Position numbers and translations under genes: made by a program. Below, piece by piece: positions 1 to 5,669 of a DNA stretch of 5,702 nucleotides. Under the pieces are notes generated by a model. That model worked only from the letters and a program-made list of their open reading frames with translations. It was not told the DNA's origin and made no database searches. The DNA comes from Actinomycetes bacterium. GTDB lineage: Bacteria > Actinomycetota > Acidimicrobiia > Acidimicrobiales > Acidimicrobiaceae. The stretch covers positions 1 through 5,702 of the forward strand of contig JAKAOC010000183.1 of the NCBI GenBank assembly GCA_021823385.1, written 5' to 3'. Position 1 is the stretch's first letter, and the number at the start of each line of letters is the position of its first letter.

Positions 1-202
1 CTCCGAAGACAGTGGCCAGACCGGTGCCCTTGGCGGAGGCGGCGAAGTTCACCACCCCGTAGAAACCGTTGTGATCGGTGATGGCACATATCGGCACTTT
101 GGCCGCCAAGGCCGCCTCCACCAGCTGTCCAGGACTGGAGGCCCCGTCCAGGAAGCTGAAGTTGGAGTGGCAGTGAAGCTCTGCGTAAGGGAGGGGTTCC
201 AC
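1..202 (-). CDS. dnaE2: Error-prone DNA polymerase DnaE2, N-terminal PHP-domain fragment (runs off the left edge)
   Basis: This is the first 67 codons of an error-prone C-family (DnaE-type) polymerase alpha subunit, which carries out SOS-induced mutagenic translesion synthesis together with ImuA' and ImuB. The start of the PHP domain is visible: residues 6-22 read YAELHCHSNFSFLDGAS, with the metal-type histidines H10 and H12, and residues 41-53 read ITDHNGFYGVVNF, with D43 and H44. Both blocks are hallmarks of DnaE2. The start is GTG at 202-200. An in-frame TGA lies two codons upstream, so there is no earlier start. A purine-rich GAGGA abuts the GTG, too close for normal Shine-Dalgarno spacing, while a -10 hexamer ends 7 nt before it, so the message is probably leaderless. 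The gene has its own LexA-controlled promoter. The rest of the protein, including the polymerase active site, is outside the window. Confidence 0.93.
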   Translation of the reverse strand, partial: MEPLPYAELHCHSNFSFLDGASSPGQLVEAALAAKVPICAITDHNGFYGVVNFAASAKGTGLATVFG

Positions 203-213
203 TCCTCAAATCT

Positions 214-233
214 TATCGAACATATGTTCGATT
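214..233 (+). repeat. 20-bp direct repeat, copy 1 (LexA promoter element)
   Basis: These 20 bases recur exactly at 5439-5458 in the same orientation. They cover the whole LexA palindrome plus one flanking base on each side. Identity stops at the base right of the repeat (a here, c in copy 2). To the left the match breaks within the -10 hexamer (TAAGAT here, TATAAT in copy 2). The repeat is therefore a shared operator and not evidence of a longer duplication. Confidence 0.9.
215..232. promoter_or_regulatory. LexA operator (SOS box) of dnaE2
   Basis: The sequence atcgaacatatgttcgat is a perfect 18-bp palindrome. Its core, CGAACATATGTTCG (217-230), matches the CGAAC-N4-GTTCG operator bound by LexA in Bacillus and actinobacteria. 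It is identical to the copy in front of imuA at 5440-5457. Confidence 0.92.
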
Positions 234-272
234 ACAACCCGGAAAGAGCCGAACTCGCGACCCCGGGATCCG

Positions 273-298
273 CCACCGGAGCGGCCCCGCTTAGGTGG
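273..298 (-). terminator. Possible hairpin terminator between the methyltransferase pseudogene and dnaE2
   Basis: CCACC (273-277) pairs with GGTGG (294-298), a 2x2 mismatch follows, then AGCG (280-283) pairs with CGCT (288-291) around the loop GCCC. The structure spans the TAA stop (293-291) of the dead methyltransferase gene. It could end transcription arriving from the prp genes before the dnaE2 promoter. No U-tract follows on the minus strand, so this is a weak call and may be only a GC-rich palindrome. Confidence 0.35.
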
Positions 299-738
299 GC
301 GTGGCGACCAGCAGGTAGCGCTGATCGAAGACCGTCGAGCCCCAATAGCGGCGAGCGGCACCAGGCGCGCCCCATGCCCCAGCGCGCCCAGCATGCCCAC
401 CGCTTCGGAGGCGGGAATCCCGGCACCGCTCCACCACCGCCCCTCCACGAGAAGCAGGCGTCCACCGGCGCCGAGCAGTCCGACCCAGCTCCGGAGCGCC
501 TCGGTGGGATCCGCGAGCACTCAGAGCACACGCCGGACCACGACGGCCTCGAAGGATCCCGGCGTGAAAGGAGGCGCGGCGGCGTCGCCCAGGCAGAGGG
601 GCGGGCGTCAGGTTATCCGCCAGCAGCCCCCACTAGGCGGCACGGACCGCCGGATCCCGAAGCCCGTGAATCCGGCTGCTCGTCGAAGGAGGGGGCCAGC
701 GCATCCCAGCCAGCTCTTTGGCCGCTCCCCTCCCCCAC
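291..738 (-). pseudogene. Decayed class I SAM-dependent methyltransferase
   Basis: Pieces of one methyltransferase can be read in order across three frames. (a) From GTG at 738, frame 1 gives GWDALAPSFDEQPD. (b) After one extra base near 669, frame 2 gives HGLRDPAVRAA, then a TAG at 635-633 where the family usually has Trp, then WGLLADNLTPAP to about 597. (c) Frame 3 resumes with LCLGDAAAPPF and FEAVVVRRVL, hits a TGA at 523-521 (again a likely former Trp), and continues LADPTEALRSWVGLLGAGG and LLLVEGRWWSG. (d) Loss of one base near 351 leads to RYWGSTVFDQRYLLVATPT and a TAA at 293-291. Between (b) and (c) the segment that should carry the glycine-rich SAM-binding motif I is missing, roughly 40-50 codons by comparison with the family. 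The GTG lies one base after the prpD stop, so the gene was once coupled to prpD. No functional product is expected. The original substrate is unknown. Confidence 0.82.
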
Positions 739-739
739 G

Positions 740-2149
740 TCAGGGCAGGAAGAGTCCCAAAAACTCCCGAGCGCCCATGGAAAGAGCGCGCCCAGGCTCC
801 GCCATCACGGCCAGCACCCTCTCCTGGACATCGGGCAGGCGCTCCAGGTTGGCGGCCAGCTTGGCCGACACCGCGGCAGCTGCCTCGCCCCGCCGGCGGG
901 GATGGCCCAACGGGTACTCCACCAGAACCGTCTCCGTGGAGGACCCGTCACTAAAGTGGACGGTCACCGCGTTGGCCACCGACCGCTTTGCCGGGTCGAG
1001 ATAGTCGCTCGAGAATGACGCGTCTTCGACGACCTGCATCCTGGCGCGGAGCGCGTCGATGCGCGGATCAGCGGCCGCCTCGTCCTCATAGTCGTGATGC
1101 GAGAGAGATCCCTTTATCAGGCCCACCGCCACGATGTATTCGAGGGAGTGGTCACGGTCGGCTGGGTTGTTGAGCGGCCCGGTCTTGGAGATGATCCGAA
1201 TCGCCGAACGCTGGGTGGAGACCTCGACCCGCTCCACCTCCTCGAGGCGTCCTGCCACCTGGGGATGCAGGGCGAGCGCCGCCTCCAAGGCGCTCTGGGC
1301 ATGGAACTCCGCCGGGTGAGGAACCTTGAAGAGGACGTTTTCCATCACATAGCTTCCGAGCGGCTGTGAGAGCTCGAGCTGCGCGCCTCCGAGGTACGCG
1401 TCGGAAAATCCCCATGTAGGGGCGGTCACCGCGCTCGGGTAGCCCGGCTCTCCGCCCATGGAGCGAAGCATCAGCTCCAACCCCCTTGCTGTCGCCTCCC
1501 CGGCCGCCCAGGATTTTCGCTCACCGGCGTTGGGGGCGTGCCGATAGCAGCGAAGCGTTGTGCCGTCGACGAAGGCCTGGCTGACGGCGTTGGCGGTCTC
1601 GGCCAAACCCGCCCCCAGGAGCCGCGCCGGAGCGGCCGAGGAGGCGACGCGGACGTAGGCGACGTGGTCGTATCCCCGCTCGTTCAGGGAGGTGGACATG
1701 GAGAGCACGCCTTGGATCTCGTGCGCGCTGATCATGGCCAGGCACAGGTCCGCCACCGTGGGCCGCCCCTCACCATCTGCCAGCCAGGCCGCCGTCAGCA
1801 GCGCTCCCAAACTGTCCGACGGGTGCCCCCATTCGAGTGCCAGAAAGGTGTCGTTGTAGTCGAGCCAGCGCACCAGGGCACCATTGGCAAAGGCGGCCCG
1901 CAGCGCCGGTAAGCGCAGCCCGGTGCCCACCACTGGAATCTCTCCTGGCGCCTCATCACGGCGAAAGGCCGGGTCCACCACCGCCATGGCCCGATCCACG
2001 CCTCCGGCCAGCACGGCGCATCCCAGTGCATCCGCCAGCGACAGCGCAGCCGTCGTCATGGCCGCCTCCGATGGCTGCGGACCGGCCACCGCGTACTCCG
2101 CGATCTCGGAGATCACCCGGTCGTATCCGTTCAGCTCGGTTTTTTGCAC
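740..2149 (-). CDS. prpD: 2-methylcitrate dehydratase PrpD (MmgE/PrpD family)
   Basis: The 469-residue cytoplasmic enzyme should dehydrate 2-methylcitrate to 2-methyl-cis-aconitate in the methylcitrate cycle, which oxidises propionyl-CoA to pyruvate and succinate. It follows the E. coli PrpD pattern along its whole length. Blocks include WLDYNDT (95-101) with EWGHPSD (106-112), AHEIQG (142-147), YRHAPNAGERKSWAAGEAT (202-220), GYPSAVTAPTWGF (236-248), GSYVMENVLFK (265-275), GPLNNPADRDH (324-334), RIDALR (363-368) and VEYPLGHPRRR (410-420). The length is close to the roughly 480 residues of E. coli PrpD. The start chosen is GTG at 2149-2147, because homology to the PrpD N-terminus begins there and a purine-rich AGGGGG lies 5 nt upstream. 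The frame stays open further upstream, but that part overlaps prpB in another frame and resembles nothing. It lies 28 nt after prpB, so the two are probably one operon. 2-Methylcitrate synthase (prpC) is not in the window. Confidence 0.92.
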   Translation of the reverse strand: MQKTELNGYDRVISEIAEYAVAGPQPSEAAMTTAALSLADALGCAVLAGGVDRAMAVVDPAFRRDEAPGEIPVVGTGLRLPALRAAFANGALVRWLDYNDTFLALEWGHPSDSLGALLTAAWLADGEGRPTVADLCLAMISAHEIQGVLSMSTSLNERGYDHVAYVRVASSAAPARLLGAGLAETANAVSQAFVDGTTLRCYRHAPNAGERKSWAAGEATARGLELMLRSMGGEPGYPSAVTAPTWGFSDAYLGGAQLELSQPLGSYVMENVLFKVPHPAEFHAQSALEAALALHPQVAGRLEEVERVEVSTQRSAIRIISKTGPLNNPADRDHSLEYIVAVGLIKGSLSHHDYEDEAAADPRIDALRARMQVVEDASFSSDYLDPAKRSVANAVTVHFSDGSSTETVLVEYPLGHPRRRGEAAAAVSAKLAANLERLPDVQERVLAVMAEPGRALSMGAREFLGLFLP

Positions 2150-2154
2150 CTCTT

Positions 2155-2160
2155 CCCCCT
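2155..2160 (-). promoter_or_regulatory. Ribosome binding site of prpD
   Basis: AGGGGG on the minus strand lies 5 nt before the GTG at 2149, inside the 28-nt prpB-prpD gap. It supports the GTG start over the longer open frame that runs back through prpB. Confidence 0.6.
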
Positions 2161-2177
2161 TCCCGGCCCGCGGCCGG

Positions 2178-3056
2178 CTACCTGAAGCGCCGCTCCAGCT
2201 CGTCGTACTCCCCCTTGCGCACCAGGGCTTGGCGCTCGGCCCAGGGGGCGAGCGGCACCGCCTCCGGGTCCAGCACCCCCTTTTCGCGCAGCGAGACCAG
2301 CACCTGGCGCATGCCGTGCACCGCCCCTTGCAGGGCGGCGTTGGCATAAAGCACGAAGGCGAAGCCGCCCAGCTCATCGATATGAACCAGCGGTGTCTTG
2401 CCTCCTTCCACCAGGTTGGCCACCATCGGCACCCCCGGAAGCAGCCCGGGCAGGGCGATGAGGTCCTCCTTGGTGCTCGGGGCCTCGATGAATACGGCGT
2501 CGGCCCCGGCCAGGACGTAGGCGCGCGCACGTTCGATGGCGCCCGCCAGCCCCTCGGTTGCCGCGGCATCGGTGCGGGCGATCAGGACCAGGGCGGGATC
2601 GCTCCTGGCTTCGGCCGCCGCGGCGATCTTGGAGGCCGCCTCATCGGCATCGATGACCTCCTTGTTTTCGAAGTGCCCGCAGCGCTTCGGGAAGCGCTGG
2701 TCCTCGAGCTGGATGGCGCTGGCCCCCGCCCGCTCCAGGCGGCGCACCGTGCGCATCACGCCGATGGCGTTGCCGAAGCCGGTGTCCGCGTCGACCACCA
2801 GCGGCAGGTTCACGGCATCGGCGATTGCCTCGGTGTGGGCAGCAATTTCGTCCAAGGTGACAAGCCCGATATCGGGAACCCCGAGAAAGGTGTTGGCGAT
2901 GCCGGCTCCGGTGACGTAGACCGCCTCGAAGCCGCACTCCTCCACTACCCGGGCCGCCAGCGCGTTTGCCGCGCCGGGAAGGAGAAGCGGATCGCCCTCC
3001 CGTGCCATTCTCTCGCGCAGGCGCAGGCGCATCTCGCCGGCTTTGCTGTCGGACAT
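2178..3056 (-). CDS. prpB: Isocitrate lyase/PEP mutase superfamily C-C lyase, probable 2-methylisocitrate lyase (PrpB-like)
   Basis: The 292-residue TIM-barrel enzyme most likely cleaves 2-methylisocitrate to pyruvate and succinate, the last step of the methylcitrate cycle. Visible superfamily features are PGAANALAA (27-35), the Mg-binding block VVDADTGFGN (87-96) with D89 and D91, the lyase catalytic loop KRCGH (124-128) with C126, ARTDA (160-164) with R161, FIEAP (189-193) with E191, and VANLVEGGKTP (212-222). KRCGH marks a lyase and argues against a phosphonate mutase. However, VEGGKTP and CGHFENKEVI (126-135) look more like the dimethylmalate lyase/oxaloacetate decarboxylase branch than E. 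coli PrpB, which has NITEFG at this point. The methylisocitrate assignment therefore rests partly on the adjacent prpD. The start is ATG at 3056, preceded directly by GGGGGGAG, which is close for a ribosome site. An in-frame ATG at codon 9 is an alternative. Length is near the roughly 295 residues of PrpB. Confidence 0.78.
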   Translation of the reverse strand: MSDSKAGEMRLRLRERMAREGDPLLLPGAANALAARVVEECGFEAVYVTGAGIANTFLGVPDIGLVTLDEIAAHTEAIADAVNLPLVVDADTGFGNAIGVMRTVRRLERAGASAIQLEDQRFPKRCGHFENKEVIDADEAASKIAAAAEARSDPALVLIARTDAAATEGLAGAIERARAYVLAGADAVFIEAPSTKEDLIALPGLLPGVPMVANLVEGGKTPLVHIDELGGFAFVLYANAALQGAVHGMRQVLVSLREKGVLDPEAVPLAPWAERQALVRKGEYDELERRFR

Positions 3057-3128
3057 CTCCCCCCACTTTCGGCTCTTGGCTTTCGGGCGAGCTTACCCCC
3101 AGGCGGCGCAGGACGCCCAAAGCGGCGC
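3057..3128. other. imuB-prpB intergenic gap without a clear promoter or terminator
   Basis: The 72 nt between the imuB stop and the prpB ATG hold a purine run just before the ATG, but no convincing -35/-10 pair, no LexA box and no hairpin followed by a T-run. The nearest promoter-like pair on the minus strand is TTGGGC with TAAGCT at a 19-nt spacing, which I regard as poor. This leaves open whether prpB-prpD are read from the imuA promoter or from a promoter inside imuB. Confidence 0.5.
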
Positions 3129-4817
3129 TCAGTCCCAGACCGCCTCCAGATGCCATTTTGACCCCTCCACCAGCACCAGCACCACCTCCCCGCCACTGAG
3201 ACGGAGCTGAAGGCGGGCGACGCGGCGATTGCGGGCCGGATCCCACCACCTCTCCGACATCGGCCAAGGGCCGGCGAAGGAGTCCACCTTCCTGGCGGGA
3301 TCGAAGAGGCCCGGCACCAGCAGGGTGGCGGGATCCGCCGAGAGGCCACCGGAGGAGGAGACCGAGACCTGCACGTCGTCCTGGCCAAGCAGGACGGCCG
3401 GGGGAGCCGGGTCGAAGACCTGCGCGGGGGCGGATCCCCGCAGCCTTCCCGGCCAGGGGGCCGTGCCCGGCCGAGGCAGGGTGGAGGAGAAAAGATCCAT
3501 CCTCCAAGGGACAAGGCGGAACTGGTCGCGAGGGGATCGCCCCTCTGCAGCACGGGGCACACGCACCGAATCCGGGCCCAGCCTGGCCCTCACCCGCTCC
3601 ACGGAGCGCATGACCCTTTCGGCCGGCCGCGAGGGCAGGGAGTAGAAATCGAGCTGCTCGGAGGGGGAGGTGGTCGACTGCAGCACAACCACGTCACAGC
3701 GGATCACCCCTGCCGAAGGCGGCTCGCGGCCGGCGGCCGGGGAGTGTGTGGTCCACGCATCCAACTGCCAGCGTGCCCAGGAGACCAGGAAAGGGAGGGA
3801 GATCGGCACGTTGCTGGACCAGACGCGTGAGATCGACTCGGCGTTCTCGGTCTCGAAGGAGACGCGCACCGAGAGCGGGTACTCGCCCCTTCTCTCCAAG
3901 GAGGCGAAGAGATCTCCGGCACCTGCCCGCATGGCGAAAACGATGCCCTCTGCCAGGTAAGCGGGCGGGTCGAGCTCGATGGCCGTGCTCGCCTCCTCAT
4001 GGGCCTCCCTGGCGGCAACTCGTCTGGGATCCATCCCCATGGCCAGGTTGAAGGCGCTCATGCCGAAGGCGCCGAAACGCTCGGCCAGCAACCTGCGCGG
4101 AAGCGCGGCCAGGTCGCCGACCCGCTTGATGCCGGCATCGGCCAGTGTGGCCACCTCCTCGCTCGATCCGAAGACCCCGATCGGAAAGCCGGCCAGGAAC
4201 TCCTTTGCGGCCCCGGGCGAGACGGCCACTCCGTAACGGGCAGCCGCCTTGGCCGCAAAGGAGCCGTCCGCCACTCCCAGGGAGTACCAGCGGCCCGAGA
4301 GCCCCTCGGCACACACTCCCTCCAGTCTGGGGCGGGCCGGAAAAGCGGGCCTCCAGTCGTGGTGGTGGGCTCCCCCCTCCAGCTCCAGCGAGTCCAGAGC
4401 AGCCAGCACTTTGGCAAGCAGGCTCTCCTCGCCGCCGAAGTAGGCGGCTGGCCCGCGAACCTCGAAGGCGCAGCCGCCGCCCGGGAACACCTCCACCTCC
4501 GGGCAAAAGGTCTCCAGCAGCGCGGCCACCTTCTCGAAGGCCCTGCCTTCCGCCTCCGGATCCTCCTCGATGAGGGTGAGGCCGAAGGACTTCTGCAGGG
4601 CGGCCGGCACCCGCTCCCCTATGGCCACCCCCGCCCTTTCCGCCGCGACCGTGGCCGCCGCCACCCGGCCCCGGCTCACCACCGCGGCCTGCGCCTCGGG
4701 AGGGATGGCTTTGGCGATGAAGGGCCAGGCGGGCGCAAAGAGGACAAGCGTCCGCGGAGAAGGCGCAGGGGCGAAAAGCTCCCCTTGACCCCTGGCGTGT
4801 CGATGCCGCCCGCTCAC
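3129..4817 (-). CDS. imuB: ImuB, inactive Y-family DNA polymerase homologue of the SOS mutasome
   Basis: The 562-residue protein is the mutasome hub that links DnaE2, ImuA' and the beta clamp; it is not expected to synthesise DNA. The palm starts at LVLFAPAWP (24-32), where active Y-family enzymes carry their first catalytic Asp. The active-site block YSIDEAFLDLTG of DinB enzymes aligns with FPGGGCAFEVRG (111-122), so the catalytic Asp-Glu pair is Gly114-Gly115. ImuB-type blocks follow: YFGGEESLL (126-134), GVADGSFAAKAAAR (181-194), a helix-hairpin-helix-like region with GDLAALP (234-240), and NLAMGMDPRR (257-266). A clamp-binding-type motif, QLDFY, lies at 388-392, and the C-terminus ends KWHLEAVWD as in the family. 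The start is GTG at 4817-4815, overlapping the imuA stop as GTGA, which implies translational coupling. The frame is open for 176 codons further upstream, but that part is antiframe to imuA and shows no homology. Confidence 0.9.
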   Translation of the reverse strand: MSGRHRHARGQGELFAPAPSPRTLVLFAPAWPFIAKAIPPEAQAAVVSRGRVAAATVAAERAGVAIGERVPAALQKSFGLTLIEEDPEAEGRAFEKVAALLETFCPEVEVFPGGGCAFEVRGPAAYFGGEESLLAKVLAALDSLELEGGAHHHDWRPAFPARPRLEGVCAEGLSGRWYSLGVADGSFAAKAAARYGVAVSPGAAKEFLAGFPIGVFGSSEEVATLADAGIKRVGDLAALPRRLLAERFGAFGMSAFNLAMGMDPRRVAAREAHEEASTAIELDPPAYLAEGIVFAMRAGAGDLFASLERRGEYPLSVRVSFETENAESISRVWSSNVPISLPFLVSWARWQLDAWTTHSPAAGREPPSAGVIRCDVVVLQSTTSPSEQLDFYSLPSRPAERVMRSVERVRARLGPDSVRVPRAAEGRSPRDQFRLVPWRMDLFSSTLPRPGTAPWPGRLRGSAPAQVFDPAPPAVLLGQDDVQVSVSSSGGLSADPATLLVPGLFDPARKVDSFAGPWPMSERWWDPARNRRVARLQLRLSGGEVVLVLVEGSKWHLEAVWD

Positions 4818-5428
4818 GGCGCGGCCAGGCGCGCGGTTCGCGCCGGCCCTCTCTTGCTCGCTCCCACCTCCACTACCATGCTGCGGGACCCGAGCTCGTC
4901 CAAAGGCGCGGGAGTCCATAGCGAACCACCGGCGAACAGGGAGAAGTCGCTCCGCTCCGGCCAGGCCGGGCGGCCGGTTCGGGAAAAGACGATCAGGACC
5001 GAGCGCTCCCTCCTGGCCTTCTCCGCCAACCTGCGCGCTCGAAGCGAGTCCCGAACCGGCCCGACCACCACCAGATCGAAGCCGTCCATCATGACCGAGG
5101 CCACCTCCGCAGTCTCCTGCGGCAGGCACTGGACCGTGACAACCCTGCCCAGATCCACCCCCAGGCCGGTGGCGGCGGCATAGCCGAGGTGCTGGAGCCC
5201 CACTATGGCCGCCCAGCTCCCCTTGGAGGTCGGTAGGGAGAGAAGAGAGAAAAGAAGAGTGGTAGCCCCGTTGCCGGGCGCGCCCCCGATGAGCCCCACA
5301 GAGCCCCGGCGCAGGTAGGAACCCGGAAAGAGCGGCTCCAGCCATGAGGAGAGCTCCATGGTCTGGCCGGCAGAGAGCGCCTGGGGGGTTGTTATAGACC
5401 TGAGATCGGCGAGGGCCAAATTAGCCAT
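4814..5428 (-). CDS. imuA: ImuA', RecA-like accessory protein of the SOS mutasome
   Basis: The 204-residue protein is a short RecA/SulA-like partner of ImuB. Its position before imuB, its SOS promoter and its pattern identify it. VGLIGGAPGNGATTLL (44-59) is a Walker A-type loop in which the expected lysine after GNG is Ala55, so ATP hydrolysis is doubtful. WAAIVG (72-77) and FDLVVVG (117-123) correspond to the RecA-fold core strands, the second in the Walker B position, followed by VLIVFSRTG (144-152). Similar loss of the nucleotide-binding residues is known in actinobacterial ImuA' proteins. The ATG at 5428-5426 lies 6 nt after a perfect TATAAT, so the message is probably leaderless; no ribosome site is present. 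The gene ends at 4814 within the GTGA overlap with imuB. I recognise it by family pattern and context; the sequence itself is weakly conserved. Confidence 0.85.
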   Translation of the reverse strand: MANLALADLRSITTPQALSAGQTMELSSWLEPLFPGSYLRRGSVGLIGGAPGNGATTLLFSLLSLPTSKGSWAAIVGLQHLGYAAATGLGVDLGRVVTVQCLPQETAEVASVMMDGFDLVVVGPVRDSLRARRLAEKARRERSVLIVFSRTGRPAWPERSDFSLFAGGSLWTPAPLDELGSRSMVVEVGASKRGPARTARLAAP

Positions 5429-5434
5429 GGGCCA

Positions 5435-5457
5435 ATTATATCGAACATATGTTCGAT
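5435..5457 (-). promoter_or_regulatory. SOS promoter of imuA'-imuB (TATAAT with LexA box immediately upstream)
   Basis: On the minus strand the -10 is a perfect TATAAT (5440-5435). The LexA core ends one base before it, and the ATG of imuA follows 6 nt after it, where transcription would be expected to begin. No good -35 is seen at 16-18 nt spacing (TAGGGA at 17), as is common in GC-rich Gram-positives with a strong -10. The box-to-hexamer spacing is exactly that of the dnaE2 promoter. Confidence 0.82.
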
Positions 5458-5458
5458 T
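5439..5458 (+). repeat. 20-bp direct repeat, copy 2 (LexA promoter element)
   Basis: It is identical to 214-233 and in the same orientation. The two copies flank imuA'-imuB-prpB-prpD and the pseudogene, about 5.2 kb apart. Confidence 0.9.
5440..5457. promoter_or_regulatory. LexA operator (SOS box) of imuA'-imuB
   Basis: This is a perfect 18-bp palindrome with core CGAACATATGTTCG (5442-5455), base for base the same as the operator at 215-232. It overlaps the -10 by its outermost base, so LexA binding should repress imuA'-imuB until DNA damage. Confidence 0.93.
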
Positions 5459-5460
5459 CC

Positions 5461-5558
5461 CTAGGCCGCATAAGCAAAAGAGCCCGAGCGCGCCTCCGGC
5501 AAGCCCCGGCGGAAGGAAGCGGCCGGCCCCGGGTTTCCCCGGAACCGGCCGCGCCTAG
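5461..5558. repeat. Inverted repeat enclosing two hairpins upstream of imuA'
   Basis: CTAGGC at 5461-5466 is complementary to GCCTAG at 5553-5558. The enclosed 86 bases hold a small hairpin (5493-5512: CC, one mismatch, CCGG, loop CAAGCC, CCGG, mismatch, GG) and the large hairpin at 5519-5552. Together they could fold as a closed multi-branch structure, which might be an RNA element or simply GC-rich intergenic DNA. I recognise no known RNA family in it. Confidence 0.35.
5519..5552. terminator. Strong GC hairpin, possible terminator
   Basis: GCGGCCGG (5519-5526) pairs with CCGGCCGC (5545-5552). After a 2x2 internal loop, CCGGG (5529-5533) pairs with CCCGG (5538-5542) around the loop TTTC. 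This is 13 pairs, nearly all G-C. On the minus strand it is followed by GCTTCCTTCC, a pyrimidine-rich but poor U-tract, so it could stop leftward transcription from a gene beyond the right edge before the imuA promoter. On the plus strand no T-run follows. The structure is clear; the function is inferred. Confidence 0.5.
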
Positions 5559-5669
5559 TCGAGAGGCTATCGCTGCGCTAGTCCGAACTTACCCCCGCCA
5601 AGAGCCCCGATTTGACCCTTGTCCTGGCAAGACAGTGCTGTACGGTCATTATTTGTAGACACGAGTGGC

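Larger units (their letters stand above)
210..237 (-). promoter_or_regulatory. SOS promoter of dnaE2 (-35/-10 with LexA box in the spacer)
   Basis: Read on the minus strand, the -10 hexamer is TAAGAT (215-210) and a possible -35 is TTGTAA (237-232, 4 of 6 matches to TTGACA) with a 16-nt spacer. The LexA palindrome fills the spacer and ends one base before the -10, so bound LexA should block RNA polymerase. The GTG of dnaE2 begins 7 nt after the -10, where transcription would normally start, which suggests a leaderless mRNA. The -10 and operator are clear. The -35 is only suggestive. Confidence 0.75.

Noticed and set aside
267..656. Several GGATCC sites clustered in the pseudogene region
   Set aside because: They arise from GAT-CC codon contexts in the decayed gene and its flank, and show no regular spacing or extended shared sequence.
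71..1018. Long open frame on the plus strand opposite prpD and dnaE2
   Set aside because: It is low-complexity, rich in Arg, Pro and Gly, matches no family, and is antisense to clear homologues; open antisense frames are expected at this GC content.
2150..2569. 140-codon upstream extension of the prpD frame
   Set aside because: It overlaps prpB in another frame; PrpD homology starts at the GTG at 2149, which has a ribosome site.
1884..3161. 425-codon plus-strand frame opposite prpB
   Set aside because: It mirrors the codon pattern of prpB/prpD on the other strand and has no recognisable domain or start signal.
3999..5183. 394-codon plus-strand frame opposite imuB/imuA'
   Set aside because: Compositionally biased antisense shadow of two recognised genes.
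4818..5345. 176-codon upstream extension of the imuB frame
   Set aside because: It overlaps all of imuA' in another frame and shows no homology; the GTG overlapping the imuA' stop fits both the family N-terminus and coupling.
5632..5641. ACAG-TG-CTGT dyad near the rightward promoter
   Set aside because: The half-sites are only four bases with a non-palindromic centre; this occurs by chance and matches no operator I can name.
5449..5658. 69-codon plus-strand frame starting inside the LexA box
   Set aside because: No ribosome site, start within an operator, Arg/Pro/Ala-rich content, and it runs across the strong hairpin.
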